This document shows, piece after piece, positions 21,401 through 29,877 of a stretch of 64,000 nucleotides of DNA. Position numbers and translations under genes: made by a program. The stretch comes from Oscillospiraceae bacterium. GTDB taxonomy: Bacteria > Bacillota > Clostridia > Oscillospirales > CAG-272. The stretch lies in assembly GCA_015064205.1 (NCBI GenBank), contig SVSR01000001.1, forward strand, positions 155,143-219,142, in the 5' to 3' direction. Position 1 is the first letter of the stretch, and each line of letters begins with the position of its first letter. Under the pieces are notes generated by a model. It worked only from the letters and a program-made list of their open reading frames with translations. It made no database searches and was not told the DNA's origin.

Positions 21401-22219
21401 ATGAAAAAAATCGGAAGAATAAATATAATAATGCTCGTCCTGTCGGCGTTTGTGCTGATATGCTATCTGCCGTATTTTTGTCTTGTTGTTTTTAACGGCG
21501 AAGCGTTTACCTCTTGTTTGATTCCGTTTACGGTAGTGGTGGCGGCAAGTCTGCCCGCTCTGCTTTTTATAAAATACAGAGACAGGCTTAACCGCTTTTT
21601 CAAATCACTGCGCATCGTTTATATTTCGGGCATGTGCTTCTATTTTGTAACCTTCCTCATCTTTGGTACGTATATCGGTATATGCGCAAGCGTTGATGCC
21701 GATACTGCCGCAGAACAGTTTATTAAAACTGACGGAAGCGGTGAAGGGGATATAGTTCTCGTGTTCGGTTGCCGAACTTACGGCTATACGCCGAGCTGGC
21801 AGCTTAAGAGCAGACTCGATACGGCATATGAGCTTCTTGAGGCTTTACCCGACTCGGTATGCATTGTGTCGGGCGGAGAGGGTGTAAACGAGGGCGTTGC
21901 CGAGGCTTATTCTATGTGTGAGTATCTTGTCGCCCGCGGTATTGACCGAGAGCGCATATACACAGAGCCTGATTCAACAAATACCTATGAAAATATAGAG
22001 TTTTCAATGGCGCTTGCCGAAAAGAAGAACCTCAGGTATGAGAGGGTAATAGGTGTGTCGTCAGATTTCCATTTACCAAGAGTCAAGTATTTGTTTGATT
22101 ATTATGATGTATGGGCTGACGTTGTATCAGCGCCCTCACGTGATTTCTGGCAGTTCTTTATGAGTATTGTCAGAGAGTATATGGCTTACGTTAAACTTTT
22201 TCTTGTCACAAGCTTTTAA
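21401..22219 (+). CDS. YdcF/DUF218 family membrane protein
   Basis: DIVLVFGCRTYGYTPSWQLKSRLDTAYELL, VSGGEGVNEGVAEA, REYMAYVK. Confidence 0.85.
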   Translation: MKKIGRINIIMLVLSAFVLICYLPYFCLVVFNGEAFTSCLIPFTVVVAASLPALLFIKYRDRLNRFFKSLRIVYISGMCFYFVTFLIFGTYIGICASVDADTAAEQFIKTDGSGEGDIVLVFGCRTYGYTPSWQLKSRLDTAYELLEALPDSVCIVSGGEGVNEGVAEAYSMCEYLVARGIDRERIYTEPDSTNTYENIEFSMALAEKKNLRYERVIGVSSDFHLPRVKYLFDYYDVWADVVSAPSRDFWQFFMSIVREYMAYVKLFLVTSF

Positions 22220-22261
22220 GAAAACTAATATACTGTAAGAAAATATATCGGGGGGATATTT

Positions 22262-22978
22262 ATAAAAAAGCCGCTGATAATTCTTACACCGTCGCATGAT
22301 GATGGCGAAGAGAAAACCTATTTGCGCTTTGCATACACCGATGCGATAATATCCGCAGGGGGGGTGCCGCTTGCAATCGGACTTTGCGAAAACGATGCGT
22401 ACATATATGACACGTTAAGTGTTGCAGACGGACTGTTTCTGACGGGCGGTGACGATATTGCAACAGAGCTGTATGGTGAGAAGCGCACAGAAAAATGCGG
22501 TCCTGTTTCGCTTCTGCGCGACCGTTTTGAGATAAGAGCACTTCATATTGCTATAAAGCTTGGTTTGCCCGTGCTTGGAGTATGCCGTGGCGCACAGGTT
22601 ATGAATGTTGCGCTTGGCGGAACGCTTTATGAGGACATGAGCGGGCACAGACAGACCTTGCCGCGTCATCTGCCAAGCCACACGGTAACGGTATCGGGCG
22701 CGCTTGGCGGTATTTATCCGCAAACGGCAAAGGTCAACAGCTTTCATCATCAGGCAATAAATAACGTATCACCGAAGCTTGAAATATGCGCTGTAAGTGA
22801 CGATGGATACACCGAGGCAGTATATATGCCGCACCATCCGTTTTTTGTGGGGGTACAATGGCATCCCGAGCATATGATAAAAAGTGATATAAGCGCGAAA
22901 AGACTGTTTCGCGAATTTATAAATGAATGTGTAAAGTATAAAGGAGAAAAACAAAATGATCAAGGAGCTAGTACTTAA
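22262..22978 (+). CDS. Class I glutamine amidotransferase (gamma-glutamyl-gamma-aminobutyrate hydrolase-like, peptidase C26)
   Basis: KKPLIILTPSHDDGEEKTYLRFAYTDAIISAGGVPLAIGL, LTGGDDI, LGVCRGAQVMNVALGGTLYED, FHHQAIN, GVQWHPEHM. The N-terminal family motif extends upstream of the TTG at 22322, to an in-frame AUA at 22262 behind gggggg; exact start uncertain. Confidence 0.75.
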   Translation: MKKPLIILTPSHDDGEEKTYLRFAYTDAIISAGGVPLAIGLCENDAYIYDTLSVADGLFLTGGDDIATELYGEKRTEKCGPVSLLRDRFEIRALHIAIKLGLPVLGVCRGAQVMNVALGGTLYEDMSGHRQTLPRHLPSHTVTVSGALGGIYPQTAKVNSFHHQAINNVSPKLEICAVSDDGYTEAVYMPHHPFFVGVQWHPEHMIKSDISAKRLFREFINECVKYKGEKQNDQGAST

Positions 22979-23537
22979 AAACAGAAGCTATCGAAGCTAT
23001 GAAAGAAGCGTTAAAATTAAAAAAGACACGCTTGTTGAACTTATCGATATTGCAAGAGTAACGCCTTCGGCGATGAATCTTCAGCCGCTTTTGTACGTGC
23101 CGCTGACAGAATCTTATGCAGACAAAATACTTCCTTATACAAACTGGGCAAAGGCGCTCAAGAATATGACTCTTCCGCCTGATGGTAAGGGGCCCGGTGC
23201 ATTTATACTTTTGTGTATTGATAAAGAGCGTACGCCTAATCCTGCGCCCGTTATGCGCGATGTTGGAATAGTTGCTCAGACGATGCTTTTAGCGGCAACG
23301 GAAAAAGAACTTGGCGGTCTGATGATAGGAAGCTTTGACGGGGAAAAGATAAAAGAAACGCTTGCACTTGATGATAATATTCAGGTACTTTTATGTGTTG
23401 CACTCGGAAAGCCTGATGAAAAGGTAGTGCTTGAAGAAATGGATAAGGACGGCAACATTAATTATTACAGAGATGAAAACAACACCCACCACGTACCCAA
23501 GCGCAGACTTGAAGATATTATAATTGAAGTGAAATGA
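22956..23537 (+). CDS. Nitroreductase family protein
   Basis: LVLKNRSYRSYERSVKIKKDTLVELIDIARVTPSAMNLQPLLYV; overlaps the upstream gene by 23 nt. Confidence 0.85.
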   Translation: MIKELVLKNRSYRSYERSVKIKKDTLVELIDIARVTPSAMNLQPLLYVPLTESYADKILPYTNWAKALKNMTLPPDGKGPGAFILLCIDKERTPNPAPVMRDVGIVAQTMLLAATEKELGGLMIGSFDGEKIKETLALDDNIQVLLCVALGKPDEKVVLEEMDKDGNINYYRDENNTHHVPKRRLEDIIIEVK

Positions 23538-23572
23538 AAAAAAGTGCAGTTCAAACGAACTGCGCTTTTTAC
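23537..23572 (+). terminator. Rho-independent terminator
   Basis: aaaaagtgcagttc-aaac-gaactgcgctttttac. Confidence 0.8.
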
Positions 23573-23616
23573 TATCAATTTGCAAATGTGTTTATTTAAT
23601 AAAATTCAACGTGCCC

Positions 23617-23692
23617 GTAGGGCGGGGGTTTACTCCCACCGATTGTTACGGATTTTGTTTATAAATGCGGCAGGAGCAAGCCCCTGCCCTAC
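23617..23692. repeat. REP/MITE-like imperfect palindrome
   Basis: gtagggcgggggtttactcccacc (23617-23640) versus ggcaggagcaagcccctgccctac (23669-23692); arms match as inverted repeats except for 5 mismatches, all transitions. Confidence 0.6.
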
Positions 23693-23698
23693 AAAAAT

Positions 23699-24310
23699 TT
23701 AATAATATCTTAAGCACGCAATGACTTTTCCAAGTACTATAACCTCGTTTACAATGATAGGTTCCATCGTGCTGTTTTCGGGCTGAAGTCGAAAGTGACC
23801 GTTTTCTTTGTAGAATGTCTTAACTGTTGCTTCGTTATTGACGAGCGCCGCGATTATCTGTCCGTTTTCGGCATACTCGCACTTTTGAATAACGATTATA
23901 TCACCGTCAAGTATACCTGCCTCAATCATACTTTCTCCTTTAACACGGAGAGCAAACAGGGAAGTGGGATCTGCGTGAATATTTGGTGAAACAAAATCAA
24001 TGTACCCCTCTAAATTTTCTTCTGCAAGAATAGGCGAGCCTGCCGCTATCTGACCGAGAAGAGGAACCTTACCCTTGGGCATAGAAGCTTTATCGGAAGT
24101 ATCGTTTTCAACCTTCAGCGCACGGCTTTTGTTTGATTCACGGCGAATAAGCCCCTTTTCTTCAAGGCGCTCGAGATATGCGTGAACGGTGGACGTGCTT
24201 TTCCAGCCTAGAGCCGCAGAAATATCGCGTACGCTTGGGGCAAATCCTTCTGATTTGATTTTTTTGCTTATGAATTCATACAGCGCGCGTTCCTTATCAG
24301 TAAGCTTCAT
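23699..24310 (-). CDS. lexA: LexA repressor
   Basis: wHTH KIKSEGFAPSVRDISAALGWKSTSTVHAYLERLEEKGLIRR; S24 protease VPLLGQIAAGSPILAEEN, ALRVKGESMIEAGILDGD. Confidence 0.97.
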   Translation of the reverse strand: MKLTDKERALYEFISKKIKSEGFAPSVRDISAALGWKSTSTVHAYLERLEEKGLIRRESNKSRALKVENDTSDKASMPKGKVPLLGQIAAGSPILAEENLEGYIDFVSPNIHADPTSLFALRVKGESMIEAGILDGDIIVIQKCEYAENGQIIAALVNNEATVKTFYKENGHFRLQPENSTMEPIIVNEVIVLGKVIACLRYY

Positions 24311-24337
24311 ATAAAACCTCCGCTAAAACAAACGTGG

Positions 24338-24351
24338 CGAACAAATGTTCG
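24338..24351 (-). promoter_or_regulatory. LexA (SOS) box upstream of lexA
   Basis: CGAACAAATGTTCG, perfect CGAACNNNNGTTCG. Upstream minus-strand promoter TTTACA (24386-24391) - 17 nt - TATACT (24363-24368). Confidence 0.9.
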
Positions 24352-24437
24352 TATCCGTTTATAGTATAACACCCGAGATGCCGTTTGTAAAGAGGCAACA
24401 CACGTTTTTACATTTTGTTAACATTTACAAAGAGAAA

Positions 24438-24468
24438 AACAAAGCCGCACTTATGCGGCTTTGTGCTA
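24438..24468 (-). terminator. Terminator downstream of the GNAT gene
   Basis: Minus strand cacaaagccgcataagtgcggctttgtttttc. Confidence 0.8.
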
Positions 24469-25068
24469 TCAGTCAGAAAAGAGCGAGAGTGTATATTCTC
24501 CCTTTAGTATCGCACATTTTCCGATGTCACGGTATTCTCCCTTTATCTTCATTGAACCTTTAGCTATGCCTTCAAATTTCATGTTGCATTTTTCCATAAC
24601 TCGGCGGCTTGCTTCGTTTCCAACGATATATTTAGCCTCGATTCGGTGAAGCTCAATCTCGTTAAATCCAAAATCAAGTATGCGGCCAACCGCCTCGCAA
24701 GCGTAACCGTTGCCGGCGTATGCGGGATTTATAACGTATCCTATCTCGGCAGAGTTATTTTCTGTATCAATAGTAGTAAAACCGCAGGTGCCTATCATTT
24801 TGTTTTCAGCTTTTAAGATAATTGCCCAGTCGTAAAAGTCACCGTCACGGTAACGCGTTTGTACGTAGTTTAAATACTGCTCTGTATAAGCAAGGCTTTC
24901 GTGAGGCGACCAAAGCAGGTATCTTGTAACTTCTTCAAGGCAGGAGTATTCATACATGTCACGCGCATCACTTTTGAGCATGCGCCTGAGTATGAGTCTG
25001 TCGCACTCCAAAGTGGGCATAGAAGAAAATATATTAAAAAGCTTATCGCGCTTTGTAAAAAATCTCAT
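24469..25068 (-). CDS. GNAT family N-acetyltransferase (RimJ-like)
   Basis: LECDRLILRRMLKSDARDMYEYS, AEIGYVINPAYAGNGYACEAVGRILDFGF, EASRRVMEKCNMKFEG. Start placed at MRFFTKRD. Confidence 0.85.
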   Translation of the reverse strand: MRFFTKRDKLFNIFSSMPTLECDRLILRRMLKSDARDMYEYSCLEEVTRYLLWSPHESLAYTEQYLNYVQTRYRDGDFYDWAIILKAENKMIGTCGFTTIDTENNSAEIGYVINPAYAGNGYACEAVGRILDFGFNEIELHRIEAKYIVGNEASRRVMEKCNMKFEGIAKGSMKIKGEYRDIGKCAILKGEYTLSLFSD

Positions 25069-25247
25069 ATTATGCCTCCTTTGTAAAGTTTTCAAACAAT
25101 TATATTATACATATATTAAATAAAAATATCAATAGCAAAGTGAAAATAATTAAAAACGTTAAAAAAACACAATTTCTCATGAATTTTTCAAAAAAACTAT
25201 TGCATTTTCCATAGAATTATGTTACAATAAAATCCGCACGAATAAAA

Positions 25248-25322
25248 GGCCCGTTGGTCAAGCGGCTAAGACACCGCCCTCTCAAGGCGGAAACGGGGGT
25301 TCGATTCCCCCACGGGTCACCA
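25248..25322 (+). tRNA. tRNA-Glu (anticodon CTC), 3' CCA encoded
   Basis: Acceptor GGCCCGT/ACGGGTC, D-stem GTC/GAC, anticodon arm CCGCC-CTCTCAA-GGCGG, T-arm GGGGG-TTCGATT-CCCCC, then ACCA. Confidence 0.95.
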
Positions 25323-25360
25323 AAACAAAAATCCTGTCGAAAGACGGGATTTTTGTTTTG
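25323..25360 (+). terminator. Terminator after the tRNA
   Basis: aaaacaaaaatcctgtc-gaaa-gacgggatttttgttttg. Confidence 0.85.
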
Positions 25361-25612
25361 TATTATTCAATATTCATTTTTTCGGCAGGATTTTTAATGA
25401 ATAATGAATCATGAAGTCGCTTCGCTGATGAATAATTAATAATTGATATATCTGTATGGCTCTGCCTTTATTATTGTTGTGAAATCCTATGAATTCTCCC
25501 TTATTTTGCAAGTGAAAAAAAGATTCCTTCATTATTGAAAAATGTATTTACAACCCCTTTTGGTTATGCTATAATTACCACGGTTTTAAATATAGCCGAA
25601 AGAGGTAGGAAG

Positions 25613-26452
25613 ATGAAAGACTTCAAAAACTTTCTTATTATGAATTTAGGCTGTGTGGCACTTGCCATGGGCGTATACTTTTTTAAAATTCCAAACGGCT
25701 TTGCAACGGGCGGTGTTACCGGTATCGGTACTCTGCTTGCAAAGATAACTCCTCTTAGCGCCGGTATATGGATCTGGGGGCTCAATATTCTATTTTTGTT
25801 ACTCGGATTTATATTCCTTGGCAAAAAGACGGGGATCAAGACTGTTTACTGCAGTATGTTTTATTCTGCGCTGACCTATCTTTTTGAAATTATCGTTCCT
25901 CTATCAAAGCCTTTGTCCGATCAGCCTTTTTTAGAGCTTGTTTACGCTATGCTTTTAACATCGATCGGTGCGGCGATGATATTTAACACGAATGGATCGT
26001 CGGGCGGCACTGATATCATTGCGCTGATCCTTAAAAAATTTACCAACATAAACATTGGCAGAGCGTTGCTTGGCGTAGATTTTGTTGTTGCGGCAACTTC
26101 ATTTATAATTTTTGACGTAAAGACCGGCCTGTTTTCGCTCCTCGGACTTTTCATGAAAGCTTTCCTGGTAGACGGCGTTATTGAAAGCCTTAATTCCTGC
26201 AAATATTTTGTTGTCATAACCACAGAAAGAGAGAAAATTTCAGATTTTATAATACAGACACTGCATCACGGAGTAACGGTAAGCAATGTTATCGGCGAAT
26301 ACACAAAAGAAGAAAAAACGATGATACATACCGTATGCAAAAGAATAGAGGCTGTAAAGCTTCGTAATAAAATAAGGCAGATAGACCCTCATGCGTTCAT
26401 TATCATCACAACGAGCAGTGAGATAATCGGGCGCGGTTTCAGAAGCGTATGA
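25613..26452 (+). CDS. YitT family membrane protein (C-terminal DUF2179)
   Basis: MNLGCVALAMGVYFFKIPNGFATGGVTGIG, GSSGGTDIIALILKKFTNINIG, HHGVTVSNVIGEYTKEEKTMIHTVCKRIEAVKLRNKIRQIDPHAFI. Start placed at 25613. Confidence 0.9.
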   Translation: MKDFKNFLIMNLGCVALAMGVYFFKIPNGFATGGVTGIGTLLAKITPLSAGIWIWGLNILFLLLGFIFLGKKTGIKTVYCSMFYSALTYLFEIIVPLSKPLSDQPFLELVYAMLLTSIGAAMIFNTNGSSGGTDIIALILKKFTNINIGRALLGVDFVVAATSFIIFDVKTGLFSLLGLFMKAFLVDGVIESLNSCKYFVVITTEREKISDFIIQTLHHGVTVSNVIGEYTKEEKTMIHTVCKRIEAVKLRNKIRQIDPHAFIIITTSSEIIGRGFRSV

Positions 26453-26453
26453 T

Positions 26454-26492
26454 AAAAGCCTTAAGCACTAATGTTGTGCTTAAGGCTTTTCT
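26454..26492. terminator. Bidirectional terminator
   Basis: aaaagccttaagcacta-atgt-tgtgcttaaggctttt. Confidence 0.85.
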
Positions 26493-27169
26493 TACAATAT
26501 ATTTTTTATCTCATCAAGCGAGTTTACAATATAGTCGGCGCATACGTCTTTTGGTATGCCGATCTTATCGTGATTGTACCAGCATGTTTTGATGCCGCAT
26601 GCATGAGCACCGTTGATATCGGCTGTAAGCGAGTCGCCTATCATTATGATCTCGCTCTTATCAATCGGAGCAAGGTAATCAAAGCAAGCTTCAAAAAACT
26701 TTTTTGAGGGCTTTGGTTCGCCTATCTCCTCGGATATAAACAGATGCTTGAAATACCCTATAAAACCGGCTTTTGTGAGTCGGTTTTTCTGTTGATACGC
26801 CGATGCGTTGCTTGCCGTGCAGAGAATGTATTTATCTTTGAGATGATCAAGTAGATCCTTTGCTCCGTTTACGTGAACCGCGCTATGCTTGACGTGCTCT
26901 ACAAACTTTTTTTCAAACTCCACGCCGTCAGCGTTAACGTTTGCTTTTTCAAATACTTTTATAAAGCGTATTCTGTGTAATTCTTCACGCGTGAGTACTC
27001 CTTTTTCAATGTCGTGCCAGAGCTCGGTATTAACTTCAAAAAACGCGCTTATTATATTGTCGGGAAGCGGTATTTTCATGTCCTGTGCCGATTTGTATAT
27101 TGATTCTGTGGCGCACAGATTGAAATCAAGTAAGGTGTTGTCAACGTCAAGAAGAACAGCTTTTATCAT
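26492..27169 (-). CDS. HAD superfamily hydrolase (YjjG-like)
   Basis: VLLDVDNTLLDF, LCTASNAS, GEPKPSKKFFEAC, MIGDSLTADINGAHACGIKTCWYN. Confidence 0.9.
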   Translation of the reverse strand: MIKAVLLDVDNTLLDFNLCATESIYKSAQDMKIPLPDNIISAFFEVNTELWHDIEKGVLTREELHRIRFIKVFEKANVNADGVEFEKKFVEHVKHSAVHVNGAKDLLDHLKDKYILCTASNASAYQQKNRLTKAGFIGYFKHLFISEEIGEPKPSKKFFEACFDYLAPIDKSEIIMIGDSLTADINGAHACGIKTCWYNHDKIGIPKDVCADYIVNSLDEIKNIL

Positions 27170-27175
27170 AGTAAA

Positions 27176-27595
27176 TTATACCATTTGAGGGGTGATCTTA
27201 TCAACCCACTCAAAAGCCGCAGCTTTTTCTTCGGGCTTTACACTCTTTAAGAAGGGAAGTCCGCCCTTTATGAATAAAACGTCGTCAATTACGTTAGCTC
27301 CTGCTTTGGCAACTGTCTTTTTAAGTACTTCTGCTCCTTCTGCAGGTCCGTCTACGATGAAAGCAACGTTATTTGCACGTTCTTTTGTAAGCTCCTTTAA
27401 GAAGCGTTCAAGAGTAGTATCGATGCTCTTTGATACGCTTGCAACGATTATAACGAGTCTTTCCTTGTTGCATGAATATGCAGGGGGGATCTTGTCGTAG
27501 CTGTTTGCAACGTCGCTTGCATATTTTGCAACGATGTCGCCTGCAAGAGTGTGAAGCTTACCCTTTGATGAATAAACGAGTGCACGAAGTTTCAT
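27176..27595 (-). CDS. Small flavodoxin-like hypothetical protein
   Basis: Start MKLRALVYSSKGKLHTLAGDIVAKY resembles a flavodoxin phosphate loop; in a run of co-directional genes. Confidence 0.6.
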   Translation of the reverse strand: MKLRALVYSSKGKLHTLAGDIVAKYASDVANSYDKIPPAYSCNKERLVIIVASVSKSIDTTLERFLKELTKERANNVAFIVDGPAEGAEVLKKTVAKAGANVIDDVLFIKGGLPFLKSVKPEEKAAAFEWVDKITPQMV

Positions 27596-27600
27596 AATAA

Positions 27601-28809
27601 TTACCTCTCTGTATTAAAATTATTTTTTGTTGAAATAAGATTGTTTACACCTTCAAGAAGTGTATTCAAAAATATATCTGCTTCTTCTTTTGTGTTCTCA
27701 CGGCCCAGGCTTACGCGTATAGTTGAGTCTGCCTCACGCTCTGTAAGACCGAAGGATAAAAGCGTGTTTGAAATATGCCCTGAATTTGACGAGCATGCTG
27801 AGCCGCTTGATACGTATATACCGCGCGCTGAAAGGAAATGAAGCATGGTTTCGCTCTTTATGCCGCCAAGGTTTATGCTTACGATATGAGGTGCGAATAC
27901 GCCTTCGGGAATATTTAATTTAACGCTTTTATAGTCGGAATTTGTTTCTATTGTATTTCGGATGTGACTCTGTATGTCCGAAATGTTCTTTATGTCAGCA
28001 ATGAGGCTTTTTGAGCACTCTGCTGCCGCCGCGCCAAAGCCTGCAATACCTACCGTGTTTTCAGTTCCCGACCGAAGGCCCTTTTCCTGACCGCCGCCGT
28101 ATATTATCGGAACTAGCTTTCTGGCCTTTAAAACTGCAGGGTCAACGTAAAGCGCGCCCACACCTTTAGGACCGTGTATCTTGTGCGAGGACAGCGTGAT
28201 CAAGTCCGCACCGAGCGACATCGGTGTAAACTTTATTTTCATAAAACCCTGAACGGCATCGGTATGAACGAGTGCTTCGGGGTTCTTGCTTTTGACTATA
28301 CGCGATATTCTTTTTATATCGTTTACAGCTCCCGTTTCGTTATTTACTAGCATGACGCTGACAATGACCGTGTTTTTATCAAGTGCCGCTTCAAGAGAAT
28401 CATAGTCAAAAACGCCGTTTTTAGTGGATATTTTTGTAACCTTAATCCCGTCCTCTTCAAGCTTTTTTGCACATTCAAGAACTGCAGGATGCTCGCTGTC
28501 GGAGATAACGATATTTTTACCCGGTGTGAACTTCTTTGCATGGCACGTGCCGAAAAGCGCAAGATTATCCGCCTCTGTTCCGGATGAGGTGAAGATCAGT
28601 CTGTTATCGCCAAGCGTTGAAATGTTCTTAACTCCGAGTGAATCAAGTATTTCGCCTCTTGCGCGTGTTATTACCTTTTCTGCGTCGACACCCTTGGAGT
28701 GCATTGACGAGGGGTTGCCGTAAAGGCTGTCCATTACCTCGCACATTTTTTTCCGTGCGCTCTGACACAGTGGGGTTGTTGCGCTGTTATCAAAATATAT
28801 TTCAGCCAT
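27601..28809 (-). CDS. Cysteine desulfurase (NifS/IscS family)
   Basis: IYFDNSATTPLCQSARKKM, HTDAVQGFMKI, LITLSSHKIHGPKGVGALYV (PLP Lys), SSGSACSSN. Confidence 0.93.
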   Translation of the reverse strand: MAEIYFDNSATTPLCQSARKKMCEVMDSLYGNPSSMHSKGVDAEKVITRARGEILDSLGVKNISTLGDNRLIFTSSGTEADNLALFGTCHAKKFTPGKNIVISDSEHPAVLECAKKLEEDGIKVTKISTKNGVFDYDSLEAALDKNTVIVSVMLVNNETGAVNDIKRISRIVKSKNPEALVHTDAVQGFMKIKFTPMSLGADLITLSSHKIHGPKGVGALYVDPAVLKARKLVPIIYGGGQEKGLRSGTENTVGIAGFGAAAAECSKSLIADIKNISDIQSHIRNTIETNSDYKSVKLNIPEGVFAPHIVSINLGGIKSETMLHFLSARGIYVSSGSACSSNSGHISNTLLSFGLTEREADSTIRVSLGRENTKEEADIFLNTLLEGVNNLISTKNNFNTER

Positions 28810-29366
28810 TATTCTTCAAATACGATGTTGTCGACCATGTAGATAACGTCTTCGATATGCTCGTCATACTTCTCTGGACTTGCCGTGTAGGTGAACACGT
28901 AAACCTCGGGTTGGGAAGTGAACAGATTTGCATTGGTAACATAGCAGACTATCTGCATGAACTTGTATTCTTTGCCTGCAATACTTGCGTTGTAAATGTA
29001 TTTTTTAGCATTCTTGCCGCCAAGCGTTGTATCTTCGCCTTCGCTTTCATACACCATTTCGCCGAAAACGGCATTGAATTCTTCTGAAAACTGTGTCCAA
29101 TATTCTTCAGCAGACAAAGCTTGTCCTGCATCAAAGCCCATCATAGACACGTTTGATGTGTCAAAATCGCTGACCATTGCCGAGGTCATTCCGCTTTGTT
29201 CGCCAATCTGCCACGTGTCTACCATATAGAAGTTATAGCCAACACCGTCGGCTGATATTTCAATGCAGCCGGAGGGCACTGTGAGATCGTCCTCTGAGCA
29301 TGAAACAAGCGAGAGTGTGAGCATGAGTATTGCAAAAACAAGTATAAGTACACGGTTATTTCTCAT
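28809..29366 (-). CDS. Putative lipoprotein
   Basis: MRNNRVLILVFAILMLTLSLVSCSEDD lipobox; stop overlaps the desulfurase start by 1 nt. Confidence 0.75.
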   Translation of the reverse strand: MRNNRVLILVFAILMLTLSLVSCSEDDLTVPSGCIEISADGVGYNFYMVDTWQIGEQSGMTSAMVSDFDTSNVSMMGFDAGQALSAEEYWTQFSEEFNAVFGEMVYESEGEDTTLGGKNAKKYIYNASIAGKEYKFMQIVCYVTNANLFTSQPEVYVFTYTASPEKYDEHIEDVIYMVDNIVFEE

Positions 29367-29469
29367 ATCAAATCTTCCTTTTTTACCGCATAATACGGGG
29401 ATTATACATATTATACCTGTTATTTTCTCCTGTGTCAACGGAGTAATTGTTAATTTAAGTAATTTTGCA

Positions 29470-29498
29470 AAAAATAAAACGGCCAAAAAGCCGTTTTG
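29470..29498 (-). terminator. Terminator downstream of spoVAE
   Basis: Minus strand aaaacggc-tttttg-gccgttttattttttg. Confidence 0.75.
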
Positions 29499-29500
29499 TA

Positions 29501-29857
29501 TTATTTCGGTTTACCCTTGAAGATAAGCGAAGCAATAAGACCGAATGTCATAGCCGCGCATATTCCGGCGCTTGTTGCACTAAGTCCGCCTTTTAAAACT
29601 CCGTAAAGTCCCTCTCTTGCAACGCTTTCCTTAACGCCGCAGGCGAGCGCGTAGCCAAATCCCGTAAGCGGTACTGTTGCCCCGCTTCCTGCAAAGTCAA
29701 CCAGCGGTTCGTAAAGTCCTATTGCTGTGAGGATAACACCGGCAACAACGTAGGAAACGAGTATTCTTGCAGGTGTCAGCATGGTCCTGTCTATAAGAAC
29801 CTGAGCGATAACGCAAAACAGCCCGCCTATAACAAAAGCCCATATATAGTCCATCAT
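29501..29857 (-). CDS. spoVAE: Stage V sporulation protein AE
   Basis: MDYIWAFVIGGLFCVIAQVLIDRTMLTPARILVSYVVAGVILTAIGLYEPLVDFAGSGATVPLTGFGYALACGVKE; SpoVA gene context. Confidence 0.93.
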   Translation of the reverse strand: MMDYIWAFVIGGLFCVIAQVLIDRTMLTPARILVSYVVAGVILTAIGLYEPLVDFAGSGATVPLTGFGYALACGVKESVAREGLYGVLKGGLSATSAGICAAMTFGLIASLIFKGKPK

Positions 29858-29877
29858 GGTTATATCACCTCACTTGT

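Noticed and set aside
24411-24436. Rex-like site ttgttaacatttacaa
   Set aside because: Second half-site too degenerate versus TTGTTAANNNNTTAACAA and position not matched to a redox gene.
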